In this document: positions 9,082 through 17,719 of the stretch, in pieces | Position numbering within the stretch: position 1 is the stretch's first letter | Layout of the letters: each line of letters opens with the position of its first letter | From: JAQGMV01 sp035626595 | Lineage (GTDB): Bacteria; Pseudomonadota; Gammaproteobacteria; Burkholderiales; SG8-41 | NCBI GenBank assembly: GCA_035626595.1 | Contig: DASPNJ010000149.1 | Coordinates: 1-64,000 of the forward strand | DNA length: 64,000 bases | Reading direction: 5' to 3' | Notes under the pieces: model-generated | The model's input: only the letters and a program-made list of their open reading frames with translations | Database searches by the model: none | What the model was told of the DNA's origin: nothing | Position numbers and translations under genes: made by a program

Positions 9082-10137
9082 ATGAAAATTCTGGTACTTC
9101 CCGGCGATGGCATCGGGCCGGAAATCACCGAGGCCACGCTCGCGGTGCTCGACCGCGCGAATGCGAAGTTCAAGCTCGGGCTCGAGTGGCAGATGGCGGA
9201 GATGGGCATGGCGGCGCTGAAAAAGCGCGGCTCGACGCTGCCCGAGGACGTGATGGAAACCGCGCGGAAAGCGCCGGGCATCATCCTCGGCCCCGTGGAT
9301 CACCTGCAGTACCCGCCGCGCGAACAGGGCGGCATCAATCCGTCGGGCGAATTCCGTGTGAAGCTCGATCTTTTCGCGAACATCCGTCCGGCGAAATCGC
9401 GCATGGGGGTGGGGCTCACCGGCAAGCCGGTCGATCTCGTCATCTTCCGCGAGTGCACCGAAGGCTTCTATGCCGATCGCAATATGTTCATGGGGCGGGG
9501 CGAGTTCATGCCGACGCCCGACGTGGCGATCGCGGTGCGCAAGGTGACGGCGCGCCAATGCGAGCGCATCGCGCGCGTGTCGTTCGAGTGGGCGCGCAAG
9601 CGCCGCAAGAAAGTGACCGCCGTGCACAAGGCGAACGTCTTCCACATCTCGGATGCGCTATTCCTGAAGGAAGTGCGCGCGGTCGCGAAGGATTATCCGG
9701 ACGTCGAGCTCGACGAGAAGATCGTGGACGCGATGGCCGCGCTGCTGGTGCGCGACCCGTCGAAGTTTGATTGCATCGTGACCGGCAACATGTTCGGCGA
9801 CATCCTCTCCGACGAGGCGTCGGAGATTTCCGGCAGCCTCGGGCTCGCCGGCTCGGTCATGGCCGGCGATGACGCATGCTGCGCGCAGGCGCAGCACGGC
9901 TCCGCGCCCGACATCGCCGGTCAGGACAAGGCGAATCCGACCTCACTCATCCTGTCCGCGGCAATGCTCCTCGATTGGCTCGCGCAGCGGCACCAGCGCG
10001 CCGAGTTCGCAGAAGCCGCGAAATCGATCGAAAGCGCGATCGACCGCGCGCTCCAGTCGCCCGATACCCGCACGCCGGATTTGGGCGGCAAGCTCGGCAC
10101 GAAGGCGTTCGCCAAACACGTCGCCAGCGCGATTTAG
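9082..10137 (+). CDS. Isocitrate/isopropylmalate dehydrogenase family protein
   Basis: 351 residues from the ATG at 9082, where the conserved family start MKILVLPGDGIGPEI begins; the open frame extends far upstream but that part is not family-like. Seen motifs: ECTEGFYADRN, the catalytic lysine segment VHKANVFHISDALF, NMFGDILSDEASEISGSLG and the nucleotide-binding HGSAPDIAGQDKANPTS. Members oxidatively decarboxylate 2-hydroxy diacids (isocitrate, 3-isopropylmalate, tartrate, homoisocitrate). The isolated position and sequence do not decide which. It is divergent from the GGDEF-EAL gene; the 231 nt between them presumably holds both promoters, but I see no clear regulatory site there. Confidence 0.87.
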   Translation: MKILVLPGDGIGPEITEATLAVLDRANAKFKLGLEWQMAEMGMAALKKRGSTLPEDVMETARKAPGIILGPVDHLQYPPREQGGINPSGEFRVKLDLFANIRPAKSRMGVGLTGKPVDLVIFRECTEGFYADRNMFMGRGEFMPTPDVAIAVRKVTARQCERIARVSFEWARKRRKKVTAVHKANVFHISDALFLKEVRAVAKDYPDVELDEKIVDAMAALLVRDPSKFDCIVTGNMFGDILSDEASEISGSLGLAGSVMAGDDACCAQAQHGSAPDIAGQDKANPTSLILSAAMLLDWLAQRHQRAEFAEAAKSIESAIDRALQSPDTRTPDLGGKLGTKAFAKHVASAI

Positions 10138-10168
10138 AGCGGCGCGCGCGAAGCTCGCCGCGTTACTT

Positions 10169-10237
10169 CGTCACCCGCGCGACGGCGGGGGGCCAGCACC
10201 ACGAACCGCCCTGGATTCCCGCTGCGCAGGCATGACG
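10169..10237. repeat. Degenerate R4 (REP-like) palindromic repeat
   Basis: The gap contains CGTCACCCGCGCGACGG on the left and TGGATTCCCGC...CATGACG on the right, in the opposite sense. This matches a worn copy of the R4 unit seen intact at 28801-28865 (CGTCATTCCCGCGAAGGCG ... GGGGATGACG). It lies between two convergent genes. Confidence 0.5.
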
Positions 10238-10248
10238 CTCGGCCCCCG

Positions 10249-10653
10249 CTAGCCGGGTGGGCCCTTGAGCTCGACGGTGTTGCCTTCGGGGTCGCTGATG
10301 TAGATCGACGGCCCGTAGCCGTCCGCGCCGTAGCGGTTCTTCGTCTCTCCCGGCACGATGCCGTGCTTGATGAGGTGCGCGATCACCGCGAGCTGGTCCC
10401 ACGGCTCCACGCGCAGGCAGAAGTGATCGACGTTGCGGCCTTCGGCGCCCGGCGCTGCGCCGCCCTTGGCGCCCAGGTCGCCGTCGATCGGCACGAGATC
10501 GATCATCGATTGGCCCGCGCGAAGCTGGATCAAGCCGATGTCCTGGCGCGCGCGCTCGACCACGCAGCCGAGCACCTCGCAGTAGAAGCGCGTCATGCGT
10601 GTCGCGTCCGTGACGCGCAGGACGATGTGATCGAGCCCGAGGACGTGAATCAT
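10249..10653 (-). CDS. VOC family (glyoxalase/dioxygenase fold) protein
   Basis: 134 residues from the ATG at 10653, chosen over a GTG 18 nt upstream because GGAGGGGGAGG sits 5-12 nt before it. The two beta-alpha-beta-beta-beta modules of the vicinal oxygen chelate fold are visible: LDHIVLRVTDATRMTRFYCEVLG at the start and VDHFCLRVE with ISDPEGNTVELKGP at the end. Metal-ligand candidates are the His in LDHIVL, the His in VDHFCL and the Glu in NTVELKG. Function within the superfamily is unassigned. It lies 43 nt downstream of gabD on the same strand and may be co-transcribed with it. Confidence 0.85.
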   Translation of the reverse strand: MIHVLGLDHIVLRVTDATRMTRFYCEVLGCVVERARQDIGLIQLRAGQSMIDLVPIDGDLGAKGGAAPGAEGRNVDHFCLRVEPWDQLAVIAHLIKHGIVPGETKNRYGADGYGPSIYISDPEGNTVELKGPPG

Positions 10654-10696
10654 CGCGCCCTCCCCCTCCACGGGGGAAGGTTCGGGTAGGGGTGAG

Positions 10697-12178
10697 CTAC
10701 TTGTTGATGTCGCCGAGGCACAAGTACTTCACTTCGAGGAACTCCTCCATGCCGTACTTGGATCCTTCGCGCCCGATGCCCGATTCCTTCACGCCGCCGA
10801 ACGGCGCCACCTCCGTGGAGATGATGCCGACGTTAATGCCGACGATGCCGGCTTCGATCGCTTCCGCGACGCGCCAGACGCGGCCGACATCGCGGCTGTA
10901 GAAGTACGCGGCCAGCCCGTACTCGGTGTCGTTGGCGAGCGCGATCAGCTCCTGCTCGGTCTTGAAGCGGTAGAGCGGCGCGACCGGGCCGAACGTCTCT
11001 TCGCGCGTGACTTTCATTTTCGGCGTCACGTCGGCGAGCACCGTGGGCTGGAAGAACTGGCCGCCCTTCTCGTGGCGCTTGCCGCCGGTCAGCACGCGCG
11101 CGCCCTTGCCGAGCGCGTCGCTGATGTGCTCCTCGACTTTCTCGACCGCTTTCATGTCGATGAGCGGTCCCTGCACGACGCCGTCTTCGAGGCCGTTGCC
11201 GACCTTCATCCCGGCCACCCTGTCGGCGAATTTCTTGGCGAACGCGTCATAGACGCCGTCCTGCACGAACATGCGATTCGCGCACACGCAGGTCTGGCCC
11301 GTGTTGCGATACTTCGAGGCCATCGCGCCTTCGACCGCGGAATCGAGGTCGGCGTCGTCGAACACGATGAACGGCGCGTTGCCGCCGAGCTCGAGCGAGA
11401 CCTTCTTCACCGTGCTCGCGCACTGCGCCATCAACTGCTTGCCGATCTCGGTCGAGCCGGTGAAGGTGAATTTGCGCACCAGCGGATTGGTGGTGAGCTC
11501 TTCGCCGATCGGACCCGCCGAGCCGGTGATGACCGAGATCACGCCTTTCGGTATGCCGGCGCGCTCGGCGAGCTCGCACAGCGCGAGCGCCGAATACGGC
11601 GTCATCGATGCCGGCTTGATGACCATCGTGCAGCCGGCCGCCAGCGCGGGCCCCGCCTTGCGCGTGATCATGGCGTTCGGGAAATTCCACGGCGTCACCG
11701 CCGCGCATACACCGATCGGCTGCTTGATGACGACGATGCGCCGGTCCGGCGCCTGCGCGGGAATCGTGTCGCCGTAGACGCGCTTCGCTTCCTCGGCGAA
11801 CCACTCGATGAACGAGGCGCCGTAGGCGATCTCGCCGCGCGATTCGGCGAGCGGCTTACCCTGCTCTACCGTCATCAGCACGGCCAGATCTTCCTGGTTC
11901 GCCATCATCAGCTCGAACCATTTGCGCAGGATCCCGGAGCGTTCCTTGGCGGTCTTCGCGCGCCAGCCCGGCAGCGCCTTGTCGGCTGCTTCGATCGCGC
12001 GGCGCGTCTCGGTCTTGCCCATCTTCGGCACCGTGCCGATCTGCTGACCGTCGGCCGGGTTGTAGACCGGCAGCGTGCCCTTGTCGTCGGCGTCGACCCA
12101 TGCGCCATCGATGTAGCACTGCCGGCGGAAAAGGCTCGTATCCTTCAACTGAAGCGCGGGTTTCACTCTGTCTAACAT
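10697..12178 (-). CDS. gabD: NAD(P)-dependent succinate-semialdehyde dehydrogenase
   Basis: 493 residues from the ATG at 12178; the frame is open upstream but the family begins here (LQLKDTSLFRRQCYIDGAW), with AGGATTCCCC just before. Aldehyde-dehydrogenase landmarks are intact: TPWNFPNAMITRK, FTGSTEIGKQLM, catalytic base region LELGGNAPFIVFDDADLD, nucleophile region NTGQTCVCANR and the C-terminal FGGVKESGIGREGSKYGMEE. These match the GabD subgroup, which oxidises succinate semialdehyde to succinate in GABA or 4-hydroxybutyrate breakdown. The promoter region contains a perfect palindrome (12235-12254) placed to act as an operator. Confidence 0.93.
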   Translation of the reverse strand: MLDRVKPALQLKDTSLFRRQCYIDGAWVDADDKGTLPVYNPADGQQIGTVPKMGKTETRRAIEAADKALPGWRAKTAKERSGILRKWFELMMANQEDLAVLMTVEQGKPLAESRGEIAYGASFIEWFAEEAKRVYGDTIPAQAPDRRIVVIKQPIGVCAAVTPWNFPNAMITRKAGPALAAGCTMVIKPASMTPYSALALCELAERAGIPKGVISVITGSAGPIGEELTTNPLVRKFTFTGSTEIGKQLMAQCASTVKKVSLELGGNAPFIVFDDADLDSAVEGAMASKYRNTGQTCVCANRMFVQDGVYDAFAKKFADRVAGMKVGNGLEDGVVQGPLIDMKAVEKVEEHISDALGKGARVLTGGKRHEKGGQFFQPTVLADVTPKMKVTREETFGPVAPLYRFKTEQELIALANDTEYGLAAYFYSRDVGRVWRVAEAIEAGIVGINVGIISTEVAPFGGVKESGIGREGSKYGMEEFLEVKYLCLGDINK

Positions 12179-12234
12179 GGGGAATCCTGCCTGTTTGGGA
12201 AGGGAAGCGGCTGGCAGCCGCAGAGGCATTTCAG

Positions 12235-12254
12235 TATAACAAACGCTTGTTATA
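12235..12254. promoter_or_regulatory. Perfect palindromic operator candidate between gabD and mlaA
   Basis: Arms TATAACAA and TTGTTATA are exact reverse complements around ACGC. The site overlaps a TATAAT (12251-12256) on the plus strand and a TATACT on the minus strand, which look like -10 boxes for mlaA and gabD. The AT-rich symmetric site stands out in GC-rich DNA and resembles TetR-family operators. No regulator gene is adjacent. Confidence 0.65.
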
Positions 12255-12308
12255 ATGCGGCGCACCCACCGCGAGCCGTACAACGACAAAACAAAACGGA
12301 AAAAAGAG

Positions 12309-13331
12309 ATGCCCGTCGCCCGGAAGCGCCTTCGCACCCGCCTCGCCTCAATCGCTCTTTCCGTCTCGCTCATCGCCGGCTGCGCGACCGGCACCGACCC
12401 GAGAGACCCGCTCGAACCGTTCAACCGCGGGGTCTACAACTTCAACGAGAACGTCGACCGCGCGATCCTGAAGCCGATCGCGCAAGCCTATCGCGCCGTG
12501 CTCCCGCAGTTCGTGCGCTCGAGCGTGAGCAACTTCTTCTCGAACGTGAATGACGTCGTCGTAGCGCTCAACAACCTGCTCCAGGGCAAGTTCACGACCG
12601 CCTATTCCGACTTCGGCCGCATCGCGATCAACAGCACGGTCGGCGTGCTCGGATTGTTCGACGTCGCATCGGAGGCCGGCATCGAGAAGCACGACGAGGA
12701 TTTCGGCCAGACGCTCGGCTGGTGGGGCATGGAGAATGGTCCGTTCATCATGATCCCGTTCCTCGGGCCGAGCACCGGCCGCGACGCCGTTGGGCGCGTG
12801 GCGGACGTGTTCTCCGATCCGGTCACCTACGTCGATCCGACGCGCGCCCGCAACCAGTTGTGGGGGGTGCGCATCGTCAACCGCCGCGCCGAGCTGCTAG
12901 ACGCGAGCACCGTGTTGCAAACCGCGGCGCTGGACCCGTACGAGTTCGTGCGCGATGCGTATCTTCAGCGGCGGCGCAATCTAGTCCACGACGGAGCTCC
13001 GCCGCCGGACCGCGAGTTCCTCGATCCGCCCGCGAAACCGCGCAGCAGCGTGCCGCAGCCGGCCGCCGCCCGCATCGCCGAGGCCGCGCCCGCCCGTGCA
13101 TTCGAGCCGGCCTCCAGGCGCCCTCATGCGCCGATTACGGTACAGGCAAGCGTCGCGCGCGAATCGCCGTTCCCGTCGTCTGCCGGCATCGTCGGCCCGG
13201 GATCGATCCTCGTGAGCGGGGATGCGCGCACGCCGGTTCAGTCCGCGTATACCGAGCAGCCTTCGCCCCATGCGGAAACGGCACGCCTGCCGACGCTCGC
13301 GCAGCTCTGGCGGGCGTTGACTAGCCAATAG
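12309..13331 (+). CDS. mlaA: MlaA (VacJ) family outer-membrane lipoprotein
   Basis: 340 residues from the ATG at 12309, which is preceded by GGAAAAAAGAG and begins a lipoprotein signal peptide with lipobox LIAG-C (Cys about residue 27). The MlaA domain follows: RDPLEPFNRGVYNFNENVDR, SNFFSNVNDVVVALNNLLQG, GLFDVASEAGI and the long middle segment to about residue 235. MlaA sits in the outer membrane and removes misplaced phospholipids from the outer leaflet, passing them to MlaC and the MlaFEDB complex. The last 100 residues are Pro/Ala/Arg-rich and probably disordered, longer than in E. coli. No other mla gene is in the window. Confidence 0.93.
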   Translation: MPVARKRLRTRLASIALSVSLIAGCATGTDPRDPLEPFNRGVYNFNENVDRAILKPIAQAYRAVLPQFVRSSVSNFFSNVNDVVVALNNLLQGKFTTAYSDFGRIAINSTVGVLGLFDVASEAGIEKHDEDFGQTLGWWGMENGPFIMIPFLGPSTGRDAVGRVADVFSDPVTYVDPTRARNQLWGVRIVNRRAELLDASTVLQTAALDPYEFVRDAYLQRRRNLVHDGAPPPDREFLDPPAKPRSSVPQPAAARIAEAAPARAFEPASRRPHAPITVQASVARESPFPSSAGIVGPGSILVSGDARTPVQSAYTEQPSPHAETARLPTLAQLWRALTSQ

Positions 13332-13337
13332 CAAGTT

Positions 13338-13391
13338 CGTAGGCTGGGCCGATGGCCCACCGTATGCGGTGCGCTATCAGCGCACCCTACG
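13338..13391. repeat. R1 palindromic repeat, copy a
   Basis: Begins CGTAGGCTGGGCC and ends GCGCACCCTACG, with inner hairpins TGGGCC-GAT-GGCCCA and GGTGCGC-TATCA-GCGCACC. The right end overlaps the SPFH gene: read on the minus strand, the TAG in CGTAGGGTGCGC is that gene's stop codon. Confidence 0.8.
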
Positions 13392-14385
13392 CGTTGGTTT
13401 TGGCGTTCTCGACCCGCTTCGCGCCGTCCAGCACGGTCATCGCGCTCGCCACGAGGCCCGCGATATCGGAGACATTGCTCGGCACGATGAGCGTGTTGTT
13501 CGTCTTCGCGAGCTGCCCGAACGCGCCGATGTAAAGCTCGGCCACCTTCAGGTTCGCCGCACCCATCCCGCCCGGCTGGCTCAGCGCATCGGCCACCAGC
13601 CGCACCGCGTTGGCGGTCGCCTGCGCGATGAGCTCGACGGCCTGCGCCTCACCCTGCGCATTGTTGATCGCGGCCTGCTTGGCGCCTTCGGATTTCAGGA
13701 TGAACGACTGCTTCTCGCCGTCGGCGAGGTTGATCTCCTCCTGCCGCTGGCCTTCCGATTTCGCGATCAGCGCGCGCTTTTCGCGTTCGGCGGTGATCTG
13801 CGCCTGCATCGAGCGCAGGATCGCTTCGGGCGGCGTCAGGTTCTTGATCTCGTAGCGCATGACTTTCACGCCCCAGGTGCGGCCGGCCTCGTCGAGCACC
13901 GAGACCACCTGGCGATTGATCTCGTCGCGGCTCTCGAACGTGCGGTCGAGCTCCATCTTGCCGATCTCGGACCTGAGGGTCGTCTGCGCGAGCTGCGTGA
14001 TAGCCGCGATCGGATCGGACGAGCCGTACGACGCAAGCCGCGGGTCCGTCACCTGGTAATAGATGATGCCATCGACGCCGAGCTGCGTGTTGTCCTTCGT
14101 GATGCAGACCTGCTCGGGCACGTCGAGCGGCACTTCCTTGAGCGAATGGCGGTACGCGACGCGGTCGATGAACGGCACGATCACGTTGAGGCCCGGCTCC
14201 AGCGTCGCGTGAAACTTGCCGAGGCGCTCGACGACCCACGCGTGCTGCTGCGGCACCACGCGTATCGACTCGATCACGAACGCGATCATCAAGCCGATGA
14301 TGAAGAACGGTATGGCGTAGGCGCGGTAGCCCATGAAGGCGAGCACCAACGTCGCGATCAGAACAAACACGATTTTCAGGAACAT
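13387..14385 (-). CDS. SPFH/stomatin-like membrane protease-associated protein
   Basis: 332 residues from the ATG at 14385, which has GGAGGGGGAGG immediately upstream. Two hydrophobic segments cover about residues 2-40, then the SPFH (band 7) domain: RVVPQQHAWVVERLGKFH, PGLNVIVPFIDRVAYRHSL and AERKR-type coiled coil with KSEGQRQEEINLADGEKQ. The set is typical of QmcA/stomatin homologues, which form oligomeric membrane microdomains. The NfeD partner lies directly upstream and the two genes abut, the usual arrangement for this pair. The stop codon is formed by the end of an R1 repeat. Confidence 0.92.
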   Translation of the reverse strand: MFLKIVFVLIATLVLAFMGYRAYAIPFFIIGLMIAFVIESIRVVPQQHAWVVERLGKFHATLEPGLNVIVPFIDRVAYRHSLKEVPLDVPEQVCITKDNTQLGVDGIIYYQVTDPRLASYGSSDPIAAITQLAQTTLRSEIGKMELDRTFESRDEINRQVVSVLDEAGRTWGVKVMRYEIKNLTPPEAILRSMQAQITAEREKRALIAKSEGQRQEEINLADGEKQSFILKSEGAKQAAINNAQGEAQAVELIAQATANAVRLVADALSQPGGMGAANLKVAELYIGAFGQLAKTNNTLIVPSNVSDIAGLVASAMTVLDGAKRVENAKTNA

Positions 14386-14449
14386 GCCTCCCCCTCCGGT
14401 ATCTGCGCGCGCGAACGCGTGGGCAGGTGCAGGTATACGTAGCCGGCGC

Positions 14450-14872
14450 TTAAACACGTTCGGGCGCGATGTGCAGCGTGCTGCCGTCCACGCCCCGGAT
14501 ATAGAACGTGGTGCCGGCGCCGCGCTCGCCGATGATTTTGGCGTCCCACAACGTACCGCGGTAATGGACGCGCGCGAGGCCTTCGGCTTCGTTCACCCAC
14601 GACTCGACGGTGACGCGCTGGCCCACGTCGATTGCGTTGATGCTCGTCGCAGTCTGCCCGGTGCTCACCCGGTAGCGGCGCACCAGCGCCACGCCGAGTA
14701 CGCCGACGATGGCCGCTGCACTCGCTTGAGCCGCCAACGGCAGGTCGAGCCAGGCGAGCGCGGCGCCGGCCGCGGCGGCGAAGCCAAGGACGAGAAGATA
14801 GAACGTCCCGGTCAGCAGCTCGACGATCACCAGCGCGATCGCCGTCAGTATCCAGATGATGTAAGGGTCCAC
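14450..14872 (-). CDS. NfeD family membrane protein
   Basis: 140 residues. Membrane helices occupy roughly residues 5-75 (IIWILTAIALVIVELLTG and LAAQASAAAIVGVLGVALV), followed by a C-terminal OB-fold: INAIDVGQRVTVESW, ARVHYRGTLWDAKI and FYIRGVDGSTLHI. This is the short NfeD1b type without a protease domain. It is paired with the SPFH gene 64 nt downstream; in other bacteria such NfeD proteins bind and anchor stomatin-like oligomers. Confidence 0.92.
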   Translation of the reverse strand: MDPYIIWILTAIALVIVELLTGTFYLLVLGFAAAAGAALAWLDLPLAAQASAAAIVGVLGVALVRRYRVSTGQTATSINAIDVGQRVTVESWVNEAEGLARVHYRGTLWDAKIIGERGAGTTFYIRGVDGSTLHIAPERV

Positions 14873-14953
14873 GCGGCGCGCCTTTTTATGTCGCGATCAT
14901 ACGTTCTTGGCGCCGCCGGCGCACGTGCTCGGGCGTCGTCGTATTCCCGACGC

Positions 14954-15865
14954 TCATCGTGTGCGCTCGCGCGTGCGGCCGGATCGCGAGGCAACGAACA
15001 GGCCCGAGAAGATCAGCACGGCGGCGACGTAGTGGTACCACAGCAGGGCCTCACCGAGGAATGCCCACGCGAGCACCGCGCCGAAGAGCGGCATCAGGTG
15101 CAGGAACGCACCGGCACGCTCGCCGCCGACGCGCGCGACGGAGGCGTTCCAGAAGAAGTACGCGAGCACCGACGGAAAGAGTGCGAAATAGGCGACGCCG
15201 CCGAGCGTCGCCGGGCCCCATACGGTGCGGCTGCCCTGTGCGTAGTCCCACGCGAACACCGGCAGCAGGAATACGATGCCGATCGAAATGAGGCTGCCGG
15301 TGAACGCCGTCGACGAAAGCTCCCGCGGCCGCCACCGCAGACACACGGTGTAGATCGCCCAGCTCAGCATGCCGCCAAGAATCCACAGATCGCCCGGGTT
15401 CAACTTCAGATCGAGCAGCGTCGCGAGCTCCCCGCGCGCAACGATCGTCAGTACGCCGGCGAGCGAGACGACGACGCCCAGCGCCTGGCGCGCCGCAAGC
15501 GGCTCGCGCAGGAACGTGACGCTGATGGCGATGATCAGGATCGGAATGACCGAATTCAGCAGCACGCCGTTGGTGGCGGTCGTGTACTTGAGGCCGGTGT
15601 AGGTGAATATGTTGAACGCGCCGACGCCGAGCACGCCGAGCAGCGCGATCGTTTTCCAGCCGCGGCGCACGCCCGGCCACTCGCGGACCATCGAGCCGGC
15701 AACGAACGGCAAAAGCAGGACGAATGCCGCGATCCAGCGCCAGAACGCCATCGCGATCGGCGACATATGGCCCTGCAGTCCGCGGGCGATCACCCAGTTG
15801 CCCGCCCAGAAGAGCGCGGTCAGCGTGAGCAGGATGTAGGCAGTGGAGGTCTTACGGACCTGCAC
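14954..15865 (-). CDS. EamA/DMT superfamily transporter
   Basis: 303 residues with ten hydrophobic segments in two EamA repeats (about residues 5-140 and 150-290). Typical features are ILLTLTALFWAGNWVIARG at the start, GLKYTTATNGVLLNSVIPI and the second-repeat GERAGAFLHLMPLFGAVLAW. Members export or import small metabolites such as amino acids; the substrate is not predictable. It starts 4 nt after the SirB1 gene ends, so it is part of the VOC-DUF6352-SirB1-EamA minus-strand unit. Confidence 0.9.
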   Translation of the reverse strand: MQVRKTSTAYILLTLTALFWAGNWVIARGLQGHMSPIAMAFWRWIAAFVLLLPFVAGSMVREWPGVRRGWKTIALLGVLGVGAFNIFTYTGLKYTTATNGVLLNSVIPILIIAISVTFLREPLAARQALGVVVSLAGVLTIVARGELATLLDLKLNPGDLWILGGMLSWAIYTVCLRWRPRELSSTAFTGSLISIGIVFLLPVFAWDYAQGSRTVWGPATLGGVAYFALFPSVLAYFFWNASVARVGGERAGAFLHLMPLFGAVLAWAFLGEALLWYHYVAAVLIFSGLFVASRSGRTRERTR

Positions 15866-15869
15866 TGCG

Positions 15870-16712
15870 TCAGTTGAGACGCGCGGCGAGGTTTTCGAGC
15901 TCCGCGACGCGGCGCGCGACGTGCTCGCTGTCGCTCGCCTGCGGCTTCAACTTGAGGTACTGGCGAAGGTCCGCGACGGCGGCACGCGCGCACTCGAGCT
16001 CGGCGTAGAGCTCGCCGCGGTCGCGATACTCCTCGGCCGCACCGGGCACGAGCTCGACGATGCGGCTCGACGCGGCGAGCGCCCGCAGTTTTTCGCCCTG
16101 CCTCAGATGGATCGCGCGCAAGTTTCGCAGCATGCGTGCGAGGATCTCGCGCGGCTCGGCGGCGGCGAGCAGGCTCGACATGAGCGCATCGTCGAGCTCG
16201 ACGCCGCGCGCGACGCCCTTCAGCCGCTCCTGCAGGTCGCCGACGCCCAGAGAGGCGCCGCGCGCGTACGGATCGATGATGATCGAGCCCTCGCGCAGCA
16301 CGCATTTCACGAGAAAGTGCGCGGGAAACGACACGCCATGCAGCGGCAGGCCGATGCGTCTGCCGATCTCGATGTAGAGCACCGCGAGCGTGATCGGGAT
16401 GCCGAGCCTGCGGTCGATCACCTCGTTCAGATAACTGTTGCGCGGATCGTAATAGTGCGCCGCGTTCCCGCTGAAGCCGAGCTCGTCGAAGACGTAGCGA
16501 TTGAGCGCGAGCAGCGCTTCGGAAGTGCTGATGTCGCTGCGCAGCCTGCGGCGCAGCGTGGCGCCCATCTCATCGATCTTCCGGAGATAAGCGTCGACGT
16601 CGAGATGCTCGTAGGCTTCGGCCGCAATGAGCAGCGCGCCTTCGGCGAGATTCACGTCGGTGGACGGCGAGCCCGTGATGCGCTTCCAGCGCTGCGCTGC
16701 GGCCTCGATCAC
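15870..16712 (-). CDS. SirB1 family protein (transglutaminase-like plus TPR)
   Basis: 280 residues. The N-terminal two-thirds is the SirB1 transglutaminase-like domain: ALLALNRYVFDELGFSGN, YYDPRNSYLNEVIDRRLGIP and HGVSFPAHFLVKC with the His of the fold. The C-terminal part (about 190-275) is TPR-like helices. SirB1 proteins are widespread in proteobacteria with no settled biochemical role. The start is GTG at 16712, overlapping the TGA of the upstream DUF6352 gene by 4 nt (GTGA), which implies translational coupling. Confidence 0.88.
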   Translation of the reverse strand: MIEAAAQRWKRITGSPSTDVNLAEGALLIAAEAYEHLDVDAYLRKIDEMGATLRRRLRSDISTSEALLALNRYVFDELGFSGNAAHYYDPRNSYLNEVIDRRLGIPITLAVLYIEIGRRIGLPLHGVSFPAHFLVKCVLREGSIIIDPYARGASLGVGDLQERLKGVARGVELDDALMSSLLAAAEPREILARMLRNLRAIHLRQGEKLRALAASSRIVELVPGAAEEYRDRGELYAELECARAAVADLRQYLKLKPQASDSEHVARRVAELENLAARLN

Positions 16713-17719
16713 GTGCGCCTCGCGAGCGGCAGATTGACCAGCAGATTCTGCGGCTTCATGCGCAGCGTCGCATCCGGCGTCATCGCCAGGCCCAGGAACA
16801 CCGGTGCGCCGCGCATCTCGGGGCGTACCGCTGCGGGATCGGAAAATTCGAGGCGGAACAGACCGATGATGCGCTTCATTCTGTCTTCGTCTACTTCGCC
16901 GCCATTATAGATATCGTTCAGCATCGCGGTCGCTTCGACGTCCAGGCCGACGTGCCAGCGCCAGTCCTCGTCCGGTATCTCTCGCACCGATTCGATGCGT
17001 GCGGCGACGCCGTGAAAGTGCGCGATCCAGCGTTCGAGCACGTGCGCGAGCGCGGCAGCGCCCGCGCCGCCGGGATTCACCTGGAGCACGAGATCGTGGC
17101 GCTCGTCGCGCCTGAAATATTCCTCATGATTGGCTTCGTCGAGCACGTCGAGCTCGGCGCTCTTGAGGGGCGCACTCAGCTCGCGCAGCAGCCGCCCGAC
17201 ATTGCCGAGCCCCGCGTCACTCGCGTGGCGGTGAACGGTCTCCTGATCGGCGACCATGACGGAGCCGCGCTCCACGGTGACGCTTTGCGGCCGGAACAAC
17301 ATTTCCGCCGCACGCAGCTCGAGGCCATTCTCCACGCCGTCGAGGATGTTGCGCAGGATCACCTGCGTCGTCTCGTACACGAACTGCGGCGGCACCGCGA
17401 CATCGCGGCGAAAGAGGTCGAAGTAAAAACCTTCAAGCGTCGGCGCGGCCAGGAGCTGATCGCGAAAACGCAGCATGACGCGATAGTTCTCGCGCGCGTC
17501 CTCGTCGGCGATCGCGGCGATGTCGGCATCGCTCACTGCACTGCGCGGCTCTTCGATGAGCCGCGCGTGGAGCGCGCGCTCGGCGGCACACGATGCAGGG
17601 ACGAGCGCGAGCTCGGGCCGCTCGAAGTACGCGCGCAGGTAGTCGTCGGTTACGACGAGCCGGCCGTCGTCGGCCTTGGCGAGGAGCGCGTAGCCGCAGC
17701 CGGCCCAGAAATCAGGCAT
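16709..17719 (-). CDS. DUF6352 family protein
   Basis: 336 residues, soluble, no signal peptide. It begins MPDFWAGCGYALLAKADDGR and contains YFERPELALVPASCAAER, FDLFRRDVAVPPQFV and ILRNILDGVENGLELRAAEM. I recognise the DUF6352 family, which is confined mainly to betaproteobacteria and has no known function. It overlaps the VOC gene by 8 nt at its start and the SirB1 gene by 4 nt at its end, so the three are translationally linked. Confidence 0.8.
   Translation of the reverse strand: MPDFWAGCGYALLAKADDGRLVVTDDYLRAYFERPELALVPASCAAERALHARLIEEPRSAVSDADIAAIADEDARENYRVMLRFRDQLLAAPTLEGFYFDLFRRDVAVPPQFVYETTQVILRNILDGVENGLELRAAEMLFRPQSVTVERGSVMVADQETVHRHASDAGLGNVGRLLRELSAPLKSAELDVLDEANHEEYFRRDERHDLVLQVNPGGAGAAALAHVLERWIAHFHGVAARIESVREIPDEDWRWHVGLDVEATAMLNDIYNGGEVDEDRMKRIIGLFRLEFSDPAAVRPEMRGAPVFLGLAMTPDATLRMKPQNLLVNLPLARRT

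Noticed and set aside
14333..15877. Long plus-strand open frame over NfeD, EamA and SirB1
   Set aside because: Arginine/histidine-rich antisense shadow in GC-rich DNA; real family proteins are on the other strand.
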